Shown here piece after piece: positions 34,636 to 43,050 of a stretch of 64,000 nucleotides of DNA (its first letter is position 1; each line of letters starts with the position of its first letter). Made by a program: the position numbers and the translations under genes. Origin of the DNA: Clostridia bacterium (GTDB lineage: Bacteria > Bacillota > Clostridia > Lachnospirales > Lachnospiraceae); NCBI GenBank assembly GCA_910574475.1, contig CAJTAT010000001.1, positions 496,001 through 560,000 of the forward strand, read 5' to 3'. The notes below the pieces were generated by a model, which did not search any database, was not told where the DNA came from, and saw only the letters and a program-made list of their open reading frames with translations.

Positions 34636-35574
34636 TCAAGCCTTGCCTGCACTGCCCAGTACTTCTTTGATCTTATGAGCTACTACATCCTTCACGTTTG
34701 CACGTGCAACAGTCAGATACTGTCTGGGATCAAAGTAATCAGGATGCTCATTCATAACCTGACGGATACCAGCGGTCAGACCAAGGCGAAGGTCAGAGTC
34801 AATATTGATCTTGCAGACTGCAGATCTTGCTGCCTCACGAAGCTGATCTTCTGGAACACCAATAGCATCCTTCAATGCGCCGCCATTCTCATTGATAATC
34901 TTCACATAATTCTGAGGAACAGAGGAAGCGCCATGAAGAACAATGGGGAATCCAGGAATTCTCTGCTCAATCTCATGAAGAATGTCAAAACGCAACTGTG
35001 GCTTTGTGCCTGGTTTGAATTTAAATGCGCCATGGCTTGTACCAATGGCAATTGCCAGGGAATCAACGCCTGTCTTTGTCACGAACTCTTCTACTTCATC
35101 TGGCTGTGTATAGGAAGAATCTTCTGCGGAAACATTAACATCATCCTCGATACCTGCCAGCTTGCCAAGCTCAGCCTCTACTACTACATTGTGAGCATGA
35201 GCATATTCCACTACTTTCTTTGTAATCTCAATGTTCTCCTCAAAAGAATATTTGGAAGCATCGATCATAACGGAAGTAAATCCGCCATCCACACAAGACT
35301 TGCAGATATCAAAATCTGCGCCGTGATCCAGATGCAGAGCAATTGGAATATTGGGATTCTCAGCGATAGCCGCCTCAACCAATTTTACGAGGTAAGTATG
35401 ATTCGCATACTTTCTCGCACCTGCGGATACCTGTAAGATAATCGGAGAATTCAACTCGCCGGCTGCCTCTGTGATAGCCTGTACGATTTCCATGTTGTTT
35501 ACATTGAAAGCGCCGATTGCATAGCCGCCTTCATAAGCCTTTTTAAACATTTCAGTTGTTGTAACTAATGCCAT
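34636..35574 (-). CDS. fba: fructose-1,6-bisphosphate aldolase, class II
   Basis: This 312-residue zinc-dependent aldolase has HLDHGADF (zinc His), VVEAELGKLAG, and LHGASSVP motifs. It splits fructose-1,6-bisphosphate in glycolysis. ATG 35574 follows GAGGATG; a GTG at 35589 is in frame but unlikely. It is monocistronic with its own promoter and terminator. Confidence 0.96.
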   Translation of the reverse strand: MALVTTTEMFKKAYEGGYAIGAFNVNNMEIVQAITEAAGELNSPIILQVSAGARKYANHTYLVKLVEAAIAENPNIPIALHLDHGADFDICKSCVDGGFTSVMIDASKYSFEENIEITKKVVEYAHAHNVVVEAELGKLAGIEDDVNVSAEDSSYTQPDEVEEFVTKTGVDSLAIAIGTSHGAFKFKPGTKPQLRFDILHEIEQRIPGFPIVLHGASSVPQNYVKIINENGGALKDAIGVPEDQLREAARSAVCKINIDSDLRLGLTAGIRQVMNEHPDYFDPRQYLTVARANVKDVVAHKIKEVLGSAGKA

Positions 35575-35619
35575 TGTTATCATCCTCACTTTAAAATTAG
35601 TATTTTAACTGGTAAAATC

Positions 35620-35648
35620 AGTATACTACAAAAATGGAAACACATCAA
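35620..35648 (-). promoter_or_regulatory. promoter of fba
   Basis: On the minus strand TTGATG (35643-35648) and TATACT (35620-35625) are 17 bp apart, about 45 bp before the fba start. Confidence 0.65.
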
Positions 35649-35755
35649 TGTGGAATTCAAAAAAATTTTATTTTCTGGACTTCCGGCCAAATATATGGTA
35701 CGTTGATATTAGATTATAATAACAAACAATTCTCTAAAAGCAAAGGTGAACGTAT

Positions 35756-37171
35756 ATGGGTGGATTTTTTGGAGTTGCATCGAAAAGTGACTGTTTATTT
35801 GATTTGTTTTTTGGCGTGGATTATCATACGCACCTGGGTACAAGACGCGGTGGTATGGCTGTATATGGCGAAAAGGGATTTGACAGGGCAATTCACAATA
35901 TTGAGAATACCCCGTTTCGGACAAAGTTTGACAAGGATATGCAGGAAATGAAGGGAAATCTTGGCATTGGCTGCATTTCAGACTATGAACCACAGCCTTT
36001 GATTGTCCGCTCTCATCACGGAACATACGCAATTACAACGGTAGGTCGTATCAACAACACTTCCGAGATCGTTGATACCATTTTCCATAAAGGAAACGCA
36101 CATTTTCTGGAAATGAGCGGCGGCGATATTAATCCCACCGAATTAGTCGCAGCAATTATTAATCAAAAGCTTAATCTGATCGAAGGAATTCAGTATGCTC
36201 AAGAGCTAATTGACGGCTCTATGAGCTTTCTGATTCTGACTCCCCTTGGCATCTATGCAGCCCGGGATAAAATGGGGCGCACGCCTGTGGTAATCGGTCA
36301 AAAGGATGACGCTTTTTGTGTCTCCTTTGAAGATTTTGCTTATTTGAATCTAGGTTATAAAAATTTGAAAGAATTGGGACCAGGAGAAATTGTCATCCTC
36401 ACACCAGACAGTGTAAAGACCTTGGTTACACCAGGAGAGGATATGAAAATTTGTACATTCCTCTGGGTATATTATGGGTATCCCTCCAGTTCTTATGAGG
36501 GTATGAGTGTAGAGCAGATGCGGTATAACTGCGGTGTCAAAATGGCAGAGCGGGATGATGCCACACCAGATACGGTGGCTGGCGTACCGGATTCTGGAAT
36601 CGCCCATGCTATCGGTTATTCCAATGCATCAGGAATCCCATTTACACGGCCTTTTATCAAATACACTCCTACATGGCCCCGCTCCTTTATGCCCACCATT
36701 CAGAGCAAGCGAAATCTCATTGCAAAGATGAAGCTCATCCCTGTACATCATCTTATTGAAGGAAAGAGTCTCCTTCTGATCGATGACTCCATTGTTCGGG
36801 GAACACAGTTAGGTGAGACTACAGAATTTCTCTACCAGAGCGGAGCAAAAGAAGTCCATATCCGCCCAGCCTGTCCTCCTATTCTCTATGGATGTAAATA
36901 CCTGAACTTCTCCCGTTCCTCCTCAGAGATGGATCTCATTGCCAGAAGAGTCATCGAAAAGCTGGAAGACGGCCATGTAACAGATGAAGTTCTGCAGGAA
37001 TATGCCAATCCAGAATCCGGGAAATATGAGCAGATGCTGGAAGAGATACGAAAGCAGTTAAACTTTACATCTCTGCGCTATAATCGGTTGGATGATATGA
37101 TAGAAGCTACTGGCCTCTCTCCTGATAAGCTCTGTACCTATTGTTGGAGCGGGAAAGAATACCCTCAGTGA
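35756..37171 (+). CDS. PurF-like amidophosphoribosyltransferase paralogue lacking the nucleophilic Cys
   Basis: This 471-residue protein has the class II glutamine amidotransferase fold at the N-terminus (GTRRGGMAVYG, GRINNTSEI, and a GSMSFLILTPLGIYAARD segment) and a phosphoribosyltransferase domain with LLLIDDSIVRGTQLG. In PurF a Cys becomes residue 1 after processing; here the protein opens MGGFFGVASKSDC, so Gly occupies that place and the glutaminase should be inactive. It may use ammonia or have a different role. Ribosome site AAGGTGA precedes ATG 35756. The stop codon lies inside a large palindromic repeat. Confidence 0.85.
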   Translation: MGGFFGVASKSDCLFDLFFGVDYHTHLGTRRGGMAVYGEKGFDRAIHNIENTPFRTKFDKDMQEMKGNLGIGCISDYEPQPLIVRSHHGTYAITTVGRINNTSEIVDTIFHKGNAHFLEMSGGDINPTELVAAIINQKLNLIEGIQYAQELIDGSMSFLILTPLGIYAARDKMGRTPVVIGQKDDAFCVSFEDFAYLNLGYKNLKELGPGEIVILTPDSVKTLVTPGEDMKICTFLWVYYGYPSSSYEGMSVEQMRYNCGVKMAERDDATPDTVAGVPDSGIAHAIGYSNASGIPFTRPFIKYTPTWPRSFMPTIQSKRNLIAKMKLIPVHHLIEGKSLLLIDDSIVRGTQLGETTEFLYQSGAKEVHIRPACPPILYGCKYLNFSRSSSEMDLIARRVIEKLEDGHVTDEVLQEYANPESGKYEQMLEEIRKQLNFTSLRYNRLDDMIEATGLSPDKLCTYCWSGKEYPQ

Positions 37172-37433
37172 ACAAAGGAATACACGCCCCAAGTACTGTC
37201 TTTTGGCGGCTGACAGCGTTAACGTCAATCGGCGTACGTCCAGTACGCCTCAATCCGTTGCCTTGTCAGCCACCAAAATCCGGTACTTGGGGTCCTGCGG
37301 AGTTCTGCATCTCAGATTTGCAATTCTGCAAGGCACTGGAACGAGGCGTACTGGACGTACGCCGAGCGACAGTAACGTAGCAGAATCGCAAATCTGTGGT
37401 GCAGAACCGTGTGTCCCTTTGTTCACTGAGGGT
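37161..37433. repeat. cloverleaf-like palindromic element, copy 1
   Basis: A 273-bp element with a perfect 18-bp outer stem (37161-37178 with 37416-37433). Inside are two long hairpins. Arm 1 (37187-37292) pairs CCCCAAGTAC, TTTTGG and GGCTGACA with their complements. Arm 2 (37302-37407) pairs GTTCTGCA, CAGATTTGC and ATTCTGC. Both tips carry the same 19-base hairpin, GGCGTACGTCCAGTACGCC (37231-37249), inverted in arm 2 (37345-37363). It contains the stop codon of the PurF-like gene and lies upstream of nagA. Confidence 0.88.
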
Positions 37434-37469
37434 AAAGTACTTTTTGAAAACAGGCAGGAGGGAATTGCC

Positions 37470-38624
37470 GTGTGGATTCAGAGTAGAAAAATATGGATTG
37501 CAGACCAGTTCTTCCCTGCTGCTATAGAAATAAAAGAAGGAAAGATCACAGAGATCCTCCCCTACGGAGACGGGCCAGCAGACGTTGATTACGGCGATCT
37601 GTGGATTGTCCCTGGTTTTATAGATATTCACTGTCATGGAGGTTATGGATTTGATACCAACGACGCCATGGAAGAGGGGTTGCGGAACTGGGCAGGGAGC
37701 CTTGTAAGAGAAGGCGTCACCAGTTTTCTTCCCACTACTCTCACCCACAGCGAAGATACTCTGACCAGAGCCGTCTCTAATGTGGCAAAAGTCATGAGCG
37801 CCAGCTATGAAGGCGCCGAAATCCTGGGCATCCATTTGGAAGGACCTTATTTAAACAGAAATTATAAAGGTGCACAACCTGAATCATATCTTGCAGCTCC
37901 CTCTGTAGAGCAATTCAGGCTTTACCAGGAAGCCGCCCGGGGTCAGATCAAATATGTCACCCTAGCCACAGAGCTGGACAGGGACTTTGCTCTGACTCGT
38001 TATCTTACAAAGCATGGCGTTGCTGTGAGTATCGGACATTCTGGCGCTACTTACGAGCAGGCTGTTATGGCATATGGGCATGGGGCTCGCTCTATCACAC
38101 ATGTCTATAATGGTATGGCGCCTTTTCACCATCGTTCCAATGGGCTTGTAGGCGCAGCCTGCCGCATCCGCTGCATGTATGGGGAAGTCATCTGTGATGG
38201 CTGTCACTCTACGCCCGCAGCTTTGAACAACTATTTTATGTGCAAAGGACCAGACTATTCTATCATGGTTTCTGATTCTCTGATGGCAAAAGGTTCTCCC
38301 TCAGGAAGTAGGTTCCTCTTTGGGGGAAACGAGATTGAAGTTCAAGAAGATGGAAGCGCACATTTGACTGCTTCTGGCGCCCTGGCAGGCTCTACTTTAA
38401 AGCTGAACGAAGGGCTGAAGCTTCTGGTGGAAGAGGCTATGATCCCTTTTCACTATGCACTCAATGCCTGTACCATCAATCCCGCCCGTTGCATTGGTAT
38501 CGATGACCGGAAAGGTTCTATTCGTGTGGGCAAGGATGCAGATCTGGTCGTACTATCAAAGGATTATCAGGTAGTACAAACCTACTGTAAGGGCGATTCT
38601 TCTATATGTTCCATGACTTCCTGA
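37470..38624 (+). CDS. nagA: N-acetylglucosamine-6-phosphate deacetylase
   Basis: This 384-residue amidohydrolase has HCHGGYGFD, HLEGPYLN, GHSGATY and SDSLMAKG motifs. It deacetylates GlcNAc-6-phosphate to glucosamine-6-phosphate. The start is GTG 37470 after GGCAGGAGGG; a longer frame extends to 37203 but that part runs through the palindromic repeat and is not protein-like. The 3' end overlaps the convergent lipoprotein gene by 43 bp. nagB is not adjacent. Confidence 0.92.
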   Translation: MWIQSRKIWIADQFFPAAIEIKEGKITEILPYGDGPADVDYGDLWIVPGFIDIHCHGGYGFDTNDAMEEGLRNWAGSLVREGVTSFLPTTLTHSEDTLTRAVSNVAKVMSASYEGAEILGIHLEGPYLNRNYKGAQPESYLAAPSVEQFRLYQEAARGQIKYVTLATELDRDFALTRYLTKHGVAVSIGHSGATYEQAVMAYGHGARSITHVYNGMAPFHHRSNGLVGAACRIRCMYGEVICDGCHSTPAALNNYFMCKGPDYSIMVSDSLMAKGSPSGSRFLFGGNEIEVQEDGSAHLTASGALAGSTLKLNEGLKLLVEEAMIPFHYALNACTINPARCIGIDDRKGSIRVGKDADLVVLSKDYQVVQTYCKGDSSICSMTS

Positions 38625-39757
38625 ATGGAATGGTTCAAGCCATTGATGTTCAGATAATCCATCTTATCTATATCCAATATAAATTTTTTGCTGTCCGGCT
38701 CATTTCGATACAGCCGAACTTCTACAAAAGTTTCTGTCTCTGGCTCACCAGTGGTAATATACGGCTTATATTCCACCAGAATGATCACATCTGTATCGTC
38801 ATCCTGATTGTAATCTTTGAATCCCACAGCCAAAATCTGCTCTGGCAATTCTCTCTGTCGATAATTTTCTTCCACCACCGATGGAAATTGATAGACTTCT
38901 TCCCCTTCCTGCACCAGACTGAATGTAAAGTCCATATTGCCGTAGGTGCTTTTAAACCCTTCATAGGAAGTAAATGTCACGTCTCCCCAGCCTTCCAGAT
39001 TCACATCAAAGGTCTGATCCTCAACTTTCCAGATATCTTTCGAATACTCCAGCCCCGCCACATAAATATTAGAAAGGAACCGATAATCATCTCCGTATTT
39101 TTGAAGGGTCAGTCGGCAGGAAGGCAACGCATAGGGAGCAAAATTCTCATCTCCCGGAACACAATTCAATTCAAAAGTATCCGCAGCTATCTGGCGCCCG
39201 CTGACACAGGTATAATTAATGTAATTTGTATCTCCGTGCTGCCAAACCCAGGCATCCGAGTCTGGAAGGTATACCCATTCAAGCTCGTTTTCCATGTCAT
39301 CAAGAGACAGATTCAGCTTAGCCTCCAGAAATTCATTGATCTGATCCGTCGTCAGTCTGGTGCAATCTGTGTAAATCTCTTCCTGCTCAGTAATCTCTAA
39401 ATAAGCTTGCTCTTCTTCCTTGGTAAGAGGTTCTGTTTCCAGTCCTGCCCCTGCATAAAAGACTTGTGACAAGTCCACATCCTGGGGCTTCGTGTACTCT
39501 GACATCAAAAATCCGTAATTGCCATAATTACTCCCCTGGCTAATCCACATGGTGAACTCCTGCAGCTCTGCGTTAGAGAGATCTCTGGGTACAAATGTTT
39601 TAGTTTCCTCGCCATCTAATGCCTGCTCTTCATCTGTCTGCTCCTGTTCCACCTGCTCCTCCGCCTCTAATTCTGGCGCCTTTACAGATTTTTGTTCTCT
39701 GCCACAGCCTGCTAAAAATAACAGTCCGCATATCATTAGCAAAAACAGCTTTTTCAT
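38582..39757 (-). CDS. lipoprotein of unknown function
   Basis: This 391-residue protein has a lipoprotein signal (LLFLAGCG), a Glu/Gln-rich linker (residues 25-55), and a soluble domain with conserved-looking WISQGSNYGNYGFLMSEY and WVWQHGDTNYINY segments. No family was recognised. It is 22 bases downstream of a C39-like peptidase gene on the same strand and may work with it at the cell surface. Its end overlaps nagA tail to tail by 43 bp. Confidence 0.7.
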   Translation of the reverse strand: MKKLFLLMICGLLFLAGCGREQKSVKAPELEAEEQVEQEQTDEEQALDGEETKTFVPRDLSNAELQEFTMWISQGSNYGNYGFLMSEYTKPQDVDLSQVFYAGAGLETEPLTKEEEQAYLEITEQEEIYTDCTRLTTDQINEFLEAKLNLSLDDMENELEWVYLPDSDAWVWQHGDTNYINYTCVSGRQIAADTFELNCVPGDENFAPYALPSCRLTLQKYGDDYRFLSNIYVAGLEYSKDIWKVEDQTFDVNLEGWGDVTFTSYEGFKSTYGNMDFTFSLVQEGEEVYQFPSVVEENYRQRELPEQILAVGFKDYNQDDDTDVIILVEYKPYITTGEPETETFVEVRLYRNEPDSKKFILDIDKMDYLNINGLNHSIQEVMEHIEESPLQ

Positions 39758-39779
39758 AATCTCAATCCCCTCTGTTCAT

Positions 39780-40679
39780 CTACTCAAAACTAAATGCCCA
39801 CAAATTCTTTATTTGAGACATCAACTTGTCAATCTCCCATGTCTTCTCACTTCGGATATTACTGTTGGGATCCCGCAAGATAATTTTACCTGAATCATCT
39901 ATTCCTGTCAAAACAAGAAAATGTCCATTATCTGTAAAATCTCCTGGCCCCACTACACAGATAATGGGATTTCCAGAGTTTAAAGTAGATACAATATGCT
40001 CTTCATCAAAGATCACTTCCCAAGAAGTCAGGCCAAGTTTCTCTGCTCCCCAAGTCATCAGTTCCCAGGAAGATCCAGCCCCTGACACATAAAGGCCTTC
40101 CTCTTCTGCCATTCTAGCCACCTTATAGGGATTCCATGTTCCATCCTGACTTAAGCCGCACCGCACCATTGCCAAGCAGGTGGGACCGCAGCCGGTCAAA
40201 GCCAAAAAATCATCTCCATATGTCTCATAACCCCAGCGTTCATCCCATTGCAGGAACAGAGGAATCTCATTGGGAGTCAGTTCCTTTGATACATCAATGG
40301 TTTCGTGCTTGTCTTTATTTTCCATATAATGCAGTACAAATTGTTTTGTCTCTGGATTTTTCTCCAATAGCTCAAGAAGGCTGTCCGGGTATCCCTCCTC
40401 TACTAATTTGTCTACATCTATCTTTTCCTCTTCCTTTTCCCATTTCCATCCATTTTCACCTGCTGTAATTTTCCATGCAATGCTTGCCACAACAATCAAA
40501 ATACAACAGCTTAGAAATAAAAAGCTTAGTTTTATCAGAAAACGCTGTCTTGCCTTCCGCCTTTTTTTGCGCCTTATCTGCTTCTTTCTTCTGATCTGCT
40601 CTTCTTTACTTAAGTTTCTTTTCTCAGGCCGTGCCGAATCGTTCCTTACAGGATGAGTTCTTCTTGGTACCTGTCCCAT
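39780..40679 (-). CDS. membrane-anchored C39-like cysteine peptidase
   Basis: This 299-residue protein has a Lys/Arg-rich cytosolic start, one membrane helix (FLFLSCCILIVVASIAW), and an outside domain of the peptidase C39-2/papain-like fold. Catalytic Cys is in ALTGCGPTCLAMV and catalytic His in NGHFLVLTGID, followed by ILRDPNS. It probably cleaves a surface or exported peptide. ATG 40679 is preferred over ATG 40700 because GGGGGG lies between them. It precedes the lipoprotein gene in an operon. Confidence 0.82.
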   Translation of the reverse strand: MGQVPRRTHPVRNDSARPEKRNLSKEEQIRRKKQIRRKKRRKARQRFLIKLSFLFLSCCILIVVASIAWKITAGENGWKWEKEEEKIDVDKLVEEGYPDSLLELLEKNPETKQFVLHYMENKDKHETIDVSKELTPNEIPLFLQWDERWGYETYGDDFLALTGCGPTCLAMVRCGLSQDGTWNPYKVARMAEEEGLYVSGAGSSWELMTWGAEKLGLTSWEVIFDEEHIVSTLNSGNPIICVVGPGDFTDNGHFLVLTGIDDSGKIILRDPNSNIRSEKTWEIDKLMSQIKNLWAFSFE

Positions 40680-40792
40680 CTTCCGTTTCCCCCCAACCAT
40701 GCTGTTCTTACTTTATGTTATAGCAGATTTTTCTCTAAAATTTCTTTATATTTTCTTATAATAACTGAACTATTCTCTTACATTTTATTTTT

Positions 40793-41069
40793 ATACCCTC
40801 TCTTGACAAGGGCATACACGGTCGAAAAAGAGTAAATTTTGTGACCTGCGGCGTTACTTTCAATCGGCGTACGTCCAGTACGCCTCTTTCAAGTGCCTTG
40901 CAGGACGCAAAATTTACCTCTTTTCGACTCTTCGACCTCAATCATGAGATTTCGTCGCCTTGCAAGGCAGACGATTGAGGCGTACTGGACGTACGCCGAT
41001 TGAGGATAACGCCGCAAAGCGGCGAAATATCGTGATTGAGGCGTGTGTGCCCTTGTCAAGAGAGGGTAT
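40793..41069. repeat. cloverleaf-like palindromic element, copy 2
   Basis: A 277-bp element with a 22-bp perfect outer stem (40793-40814 with 41048-41069). Arm 1 pairs a GTCGAAAA..TAAATTTTG stem (40821-40841 with 40908-40928); arm 2 pairs a CCTCAATCA..GATTTCG..CGCC stem (starting 40936). Tips carry GGCGTACGTCCAGTACGCC (40866-40884) and its inverted form (40979-40997), identical to copy 1. The stems are unlike those of copy 1. It lies between the C39 peptidase gene start and the end of the Cys/His-repeat gene. Confidence 0.88.
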
Positions 41070-41182
41070 TCTATTAAAATAAATAAATGGTTAAAAGCTA
41101 AACATTGCTTTTAACCATTTAAGCTCTTAACTGGGCCTCTTACAAGGCCCAGTGTTTACTGAAATCCATTTTATGACGCTCT

Positions 41183-41890
41183 CTAGTGATGTCCATGTCT
41201 GCCTCTTGAACCATGATGTCCATTAGAATGACCATGGGTATGTTCGCCAGTCATAGTACATCCAGACACTCCACAGTTATTATGCATATGCTCTCCTGCT
41301 ATACCGCAGCCTTCTACACCACAATAATTGTGCATATGCTCTCCCGCTATGCCACAGCCTTCTACGCCACAATAATTGTGCATATGCTCTCCTGCTATAC
41401 CACAGCCTTCTACGCCACAATAATTGTGCACGTGTTCTCCTTCTATGGCACAACCTTCTACATCACAATAACTATGAGTATGTTCTCCTTCCGTTGTACA
41501 GCCTTCCACATCACAATAACTATGGGTATGCTCTCCTTCCGTTGTACAACCTTCCACATCGCAATAACTATGGGTATGCTCCCCTTCTATGGCACAGCCT
41601 TCTACATCACAATAACTGTGGGTATGCTCCCCCGCTATGGCGCAGCCTTCCATATCACAATAACTGTGAGTATGTTCTCCTTGAATGGCACAGCCTTCTA
41701 CATCACAATAACTGTGGGTATGCTCCCCCGCTATGGCGCAGCCTTCTACATTACAATAGCTGTGAGTATGCTCTCCTTCTATGGTGCAGCCAACCACCTG
41801 GCAATCGCTATGTGTAAATGCACCATTAGCAGCAAAGCTTACTCCAAATAGGCAAATAATAGCCGTCAAAAAAGATGACAACAGCCTCAT
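41183..41890 (-). CDS. secreted Cys/His tandem-repeat protein
   Basis: This 235-residue protein has a signal peptide (LLSSFLTAIICLFGVSFAANG) and twelve 16-residue repeats of the form HTHSYCDVEGCAIEGE, followed by a tail rich in His, Gly and Arg. Each repeat has a His-x-His pair, two Cys five apart and acidic residues, so metal binding is likely (inference). DNA repeats are 48 bp and vary mainly at third positions and in blocks: eight HTHSYC-type then four HMHNYC-type repeats, showing later internal duplication. GGGGGAATT precedes ATG 41890. No named family was recognised. Confidence 0.8.
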   Translation of the reverse strand: MRLLSSFLTAIICLFGVSFAANGAFTHSDCQVVGCTIEGEHTHSYCNVEGCAIAGEHTHSYCDVEGCAIQGEHTHSYCDMEGCAIAGEHTHSYCDVEGCAIEGEHTHSYCDVEGCTTEGEHTHSYCDVEGCTTEGEHTHSYCDVEGCAIEGEHVHNYCGVEGCGIAGEHMHNYCGVEGCGIAGEHMHNYCGVEGCGIAGEHMHNNCGVSGCTMTGEHTHGHSNGHHGSRGRHGHH

Positions 41891-42020
41891 TTTCAATTCC
41901 CCCATAACTTTTGTTTTTTTGATTATAACATATTATTATGGAAGTTTCTATATGTTTTTATCCTTTTCTGGTAGCTTAATATATTTTCTTCCTCAATATT
42001 TTCTCCCTCACTCAAAAATC

Positions 42021-42057
42021 CAGCGTACAAAGGGACACACGGTTCCTTTGTACGCTG
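42021..42057. repeat. short palindrome, possible armless relative of the cloverleaf elements
   Basis: CAGCGTACAAAGG (42021-42033) and CCTTTGTACGCTG (42045-42057) form a 13-bp stem with loop GACACACGGTT. The loop and stem resemble the outer stem of copy 1 (CGTGTGTCCCTTTG) with the arms missing. It lies 3 bases after the stop codon of the ABC permease gene and may serve as its terminator. Confidence 0.6.
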
Positions 42058-42060
42058 AGG

Positions 42061-43047
42061 TTATAGTAGCAAAATGTACAATGCAGACCAGGCTGCGCCG
42101 TGAAGTGCAAGAATACCGATATCTTTCATGGCTATCCCTATATTCCCAGCTGACAAGGCCATAATGCCTTCAAAGGCAGGTTGGGACGGTACAAGATTGC
42201 AAATGATAGTCAGTGGCCCGCTCACACCTAACAGCGCACAAACTATTGGCACGGCAATAAAAAATAGCATAATAATTTTGATATAGGTCACACCAACCAT
42301 CAGCCCTTCCGAATATTTACCAATAAACAATCCAATCAGTGCGGCCACAAAAGATGACAGGCCGATCAATATCAGCATTATCCCTGTGTTCTGCCAGGAT
42401 AGTTGAAAGCAGATACATACTGTCATCACTGAGGACAGCCCCCCACAGAGAAAACCCATCATGACTTTCTGGATCATATACTGTCTGGACGTCATAGGGA
42501 GAATTTCATTGATAAACGCCACCCCATCTTCTTTTTCTGAAATGATATTGACAGCATTAAATGTACATCCCATGAATATAGCCATGATCAACACAGCAGG
42601 AATAAAAATACCTTCAAGATCCTCCAAAATATCCGGGTACTCCAGGCTTAAAATTTCCGTTTGTCCAGCCACATCTCGCTGCTCATAAAGGGTAGGGAGA
42701 GTACTGGCTGTCTGTTGAAATATATCGAGTTCATCCCCGGAAATCGTTATTTTGATACTCTGACCATCGGCTTTCACACCCATTACATTCGTAGACGGTT
42801 CGTTGACGGCTGCGGTCAACTCCTCCCATGTCCCATAGACTGTCACAGGACCATACTGCTCCAGCCATGTCACATCCTGTGTGGGCAAATCCTTTTCCAG
42901 CACACCAAAGTGAAATTTACCCAGATTGGACAGGTCAATGGAGCCCATGAAGTTCAGTGCGGCAGCGATCACTATGGGCAGTAGAAAAGTCATCAGACAA
43001 AACTTGTCTTTCCATATACTTTTCAGTTGGTATCGAATTCCTATCAT
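42061..43047 (-). CDS. ABC-2 type transporter permease
   Basis: This is a 328-residue membrane protein with an N-terminal helix (FCLMTFLLPIVIAAALNF), a soluble loop, and five C-terminal helices, the ABC-2 plan. It is the last gene of a response regulator-kinase-peptide-ATPase-permease-permease operon. It probably works as half of a heterodimer with the next permease in exporting a drug or peptide. Confidence 0.82.
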   Translation of the reverse strand: MIGIRYQLKSIWKDKFCLMTFLLPIVIAAALNFMGSIDLSNLGKFHFGVLEKDLPTQDVTWLEQYGPVTVYGTWEELTAAVNEPSTNVMGVKADGQSIKITISGDELDIFQQTASTLPTLYEQRDVAGQTEILSLEYPDILEDLEGIFIPAVLIMAIFMGCTFNAVNIISEKEDGVAFINEILPMTSRQYMIQKVMMGFLCGGLSSVMTVCICFQLSWQNTGIMLILIGLSSFVAALIGLFIGKYSEGLMVGVTYIKIIMLFFIAVPIVCALLGVSGPLTIICNLVPSQPAFEGIMALSAGNIGIAMKDIGILALHGAAWSALYILLL

Positions 43048-43050
43048 ACC

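Noticed and set aside
37266..37835. Minus-strand frame across copy 1 of the palindrome and nagA
   Set aside because: It passes through the repeat and is antisense to nagA; no start signal.
41230..41800. 48-bp tandem array, possible CRISPR
   Set aside because: Units are directly adjacent with no spacers and encode a regular protein repeat; no cas genes are present.
41213..41851. Long plus-strand open frame (212 residues) opposite the Cys/His repeat gene
   Set aside because: It is the antisense of 48-bp repeats with biased codons. It has no ribosome site, and the minus-strand frame has a signal peptide and good start.
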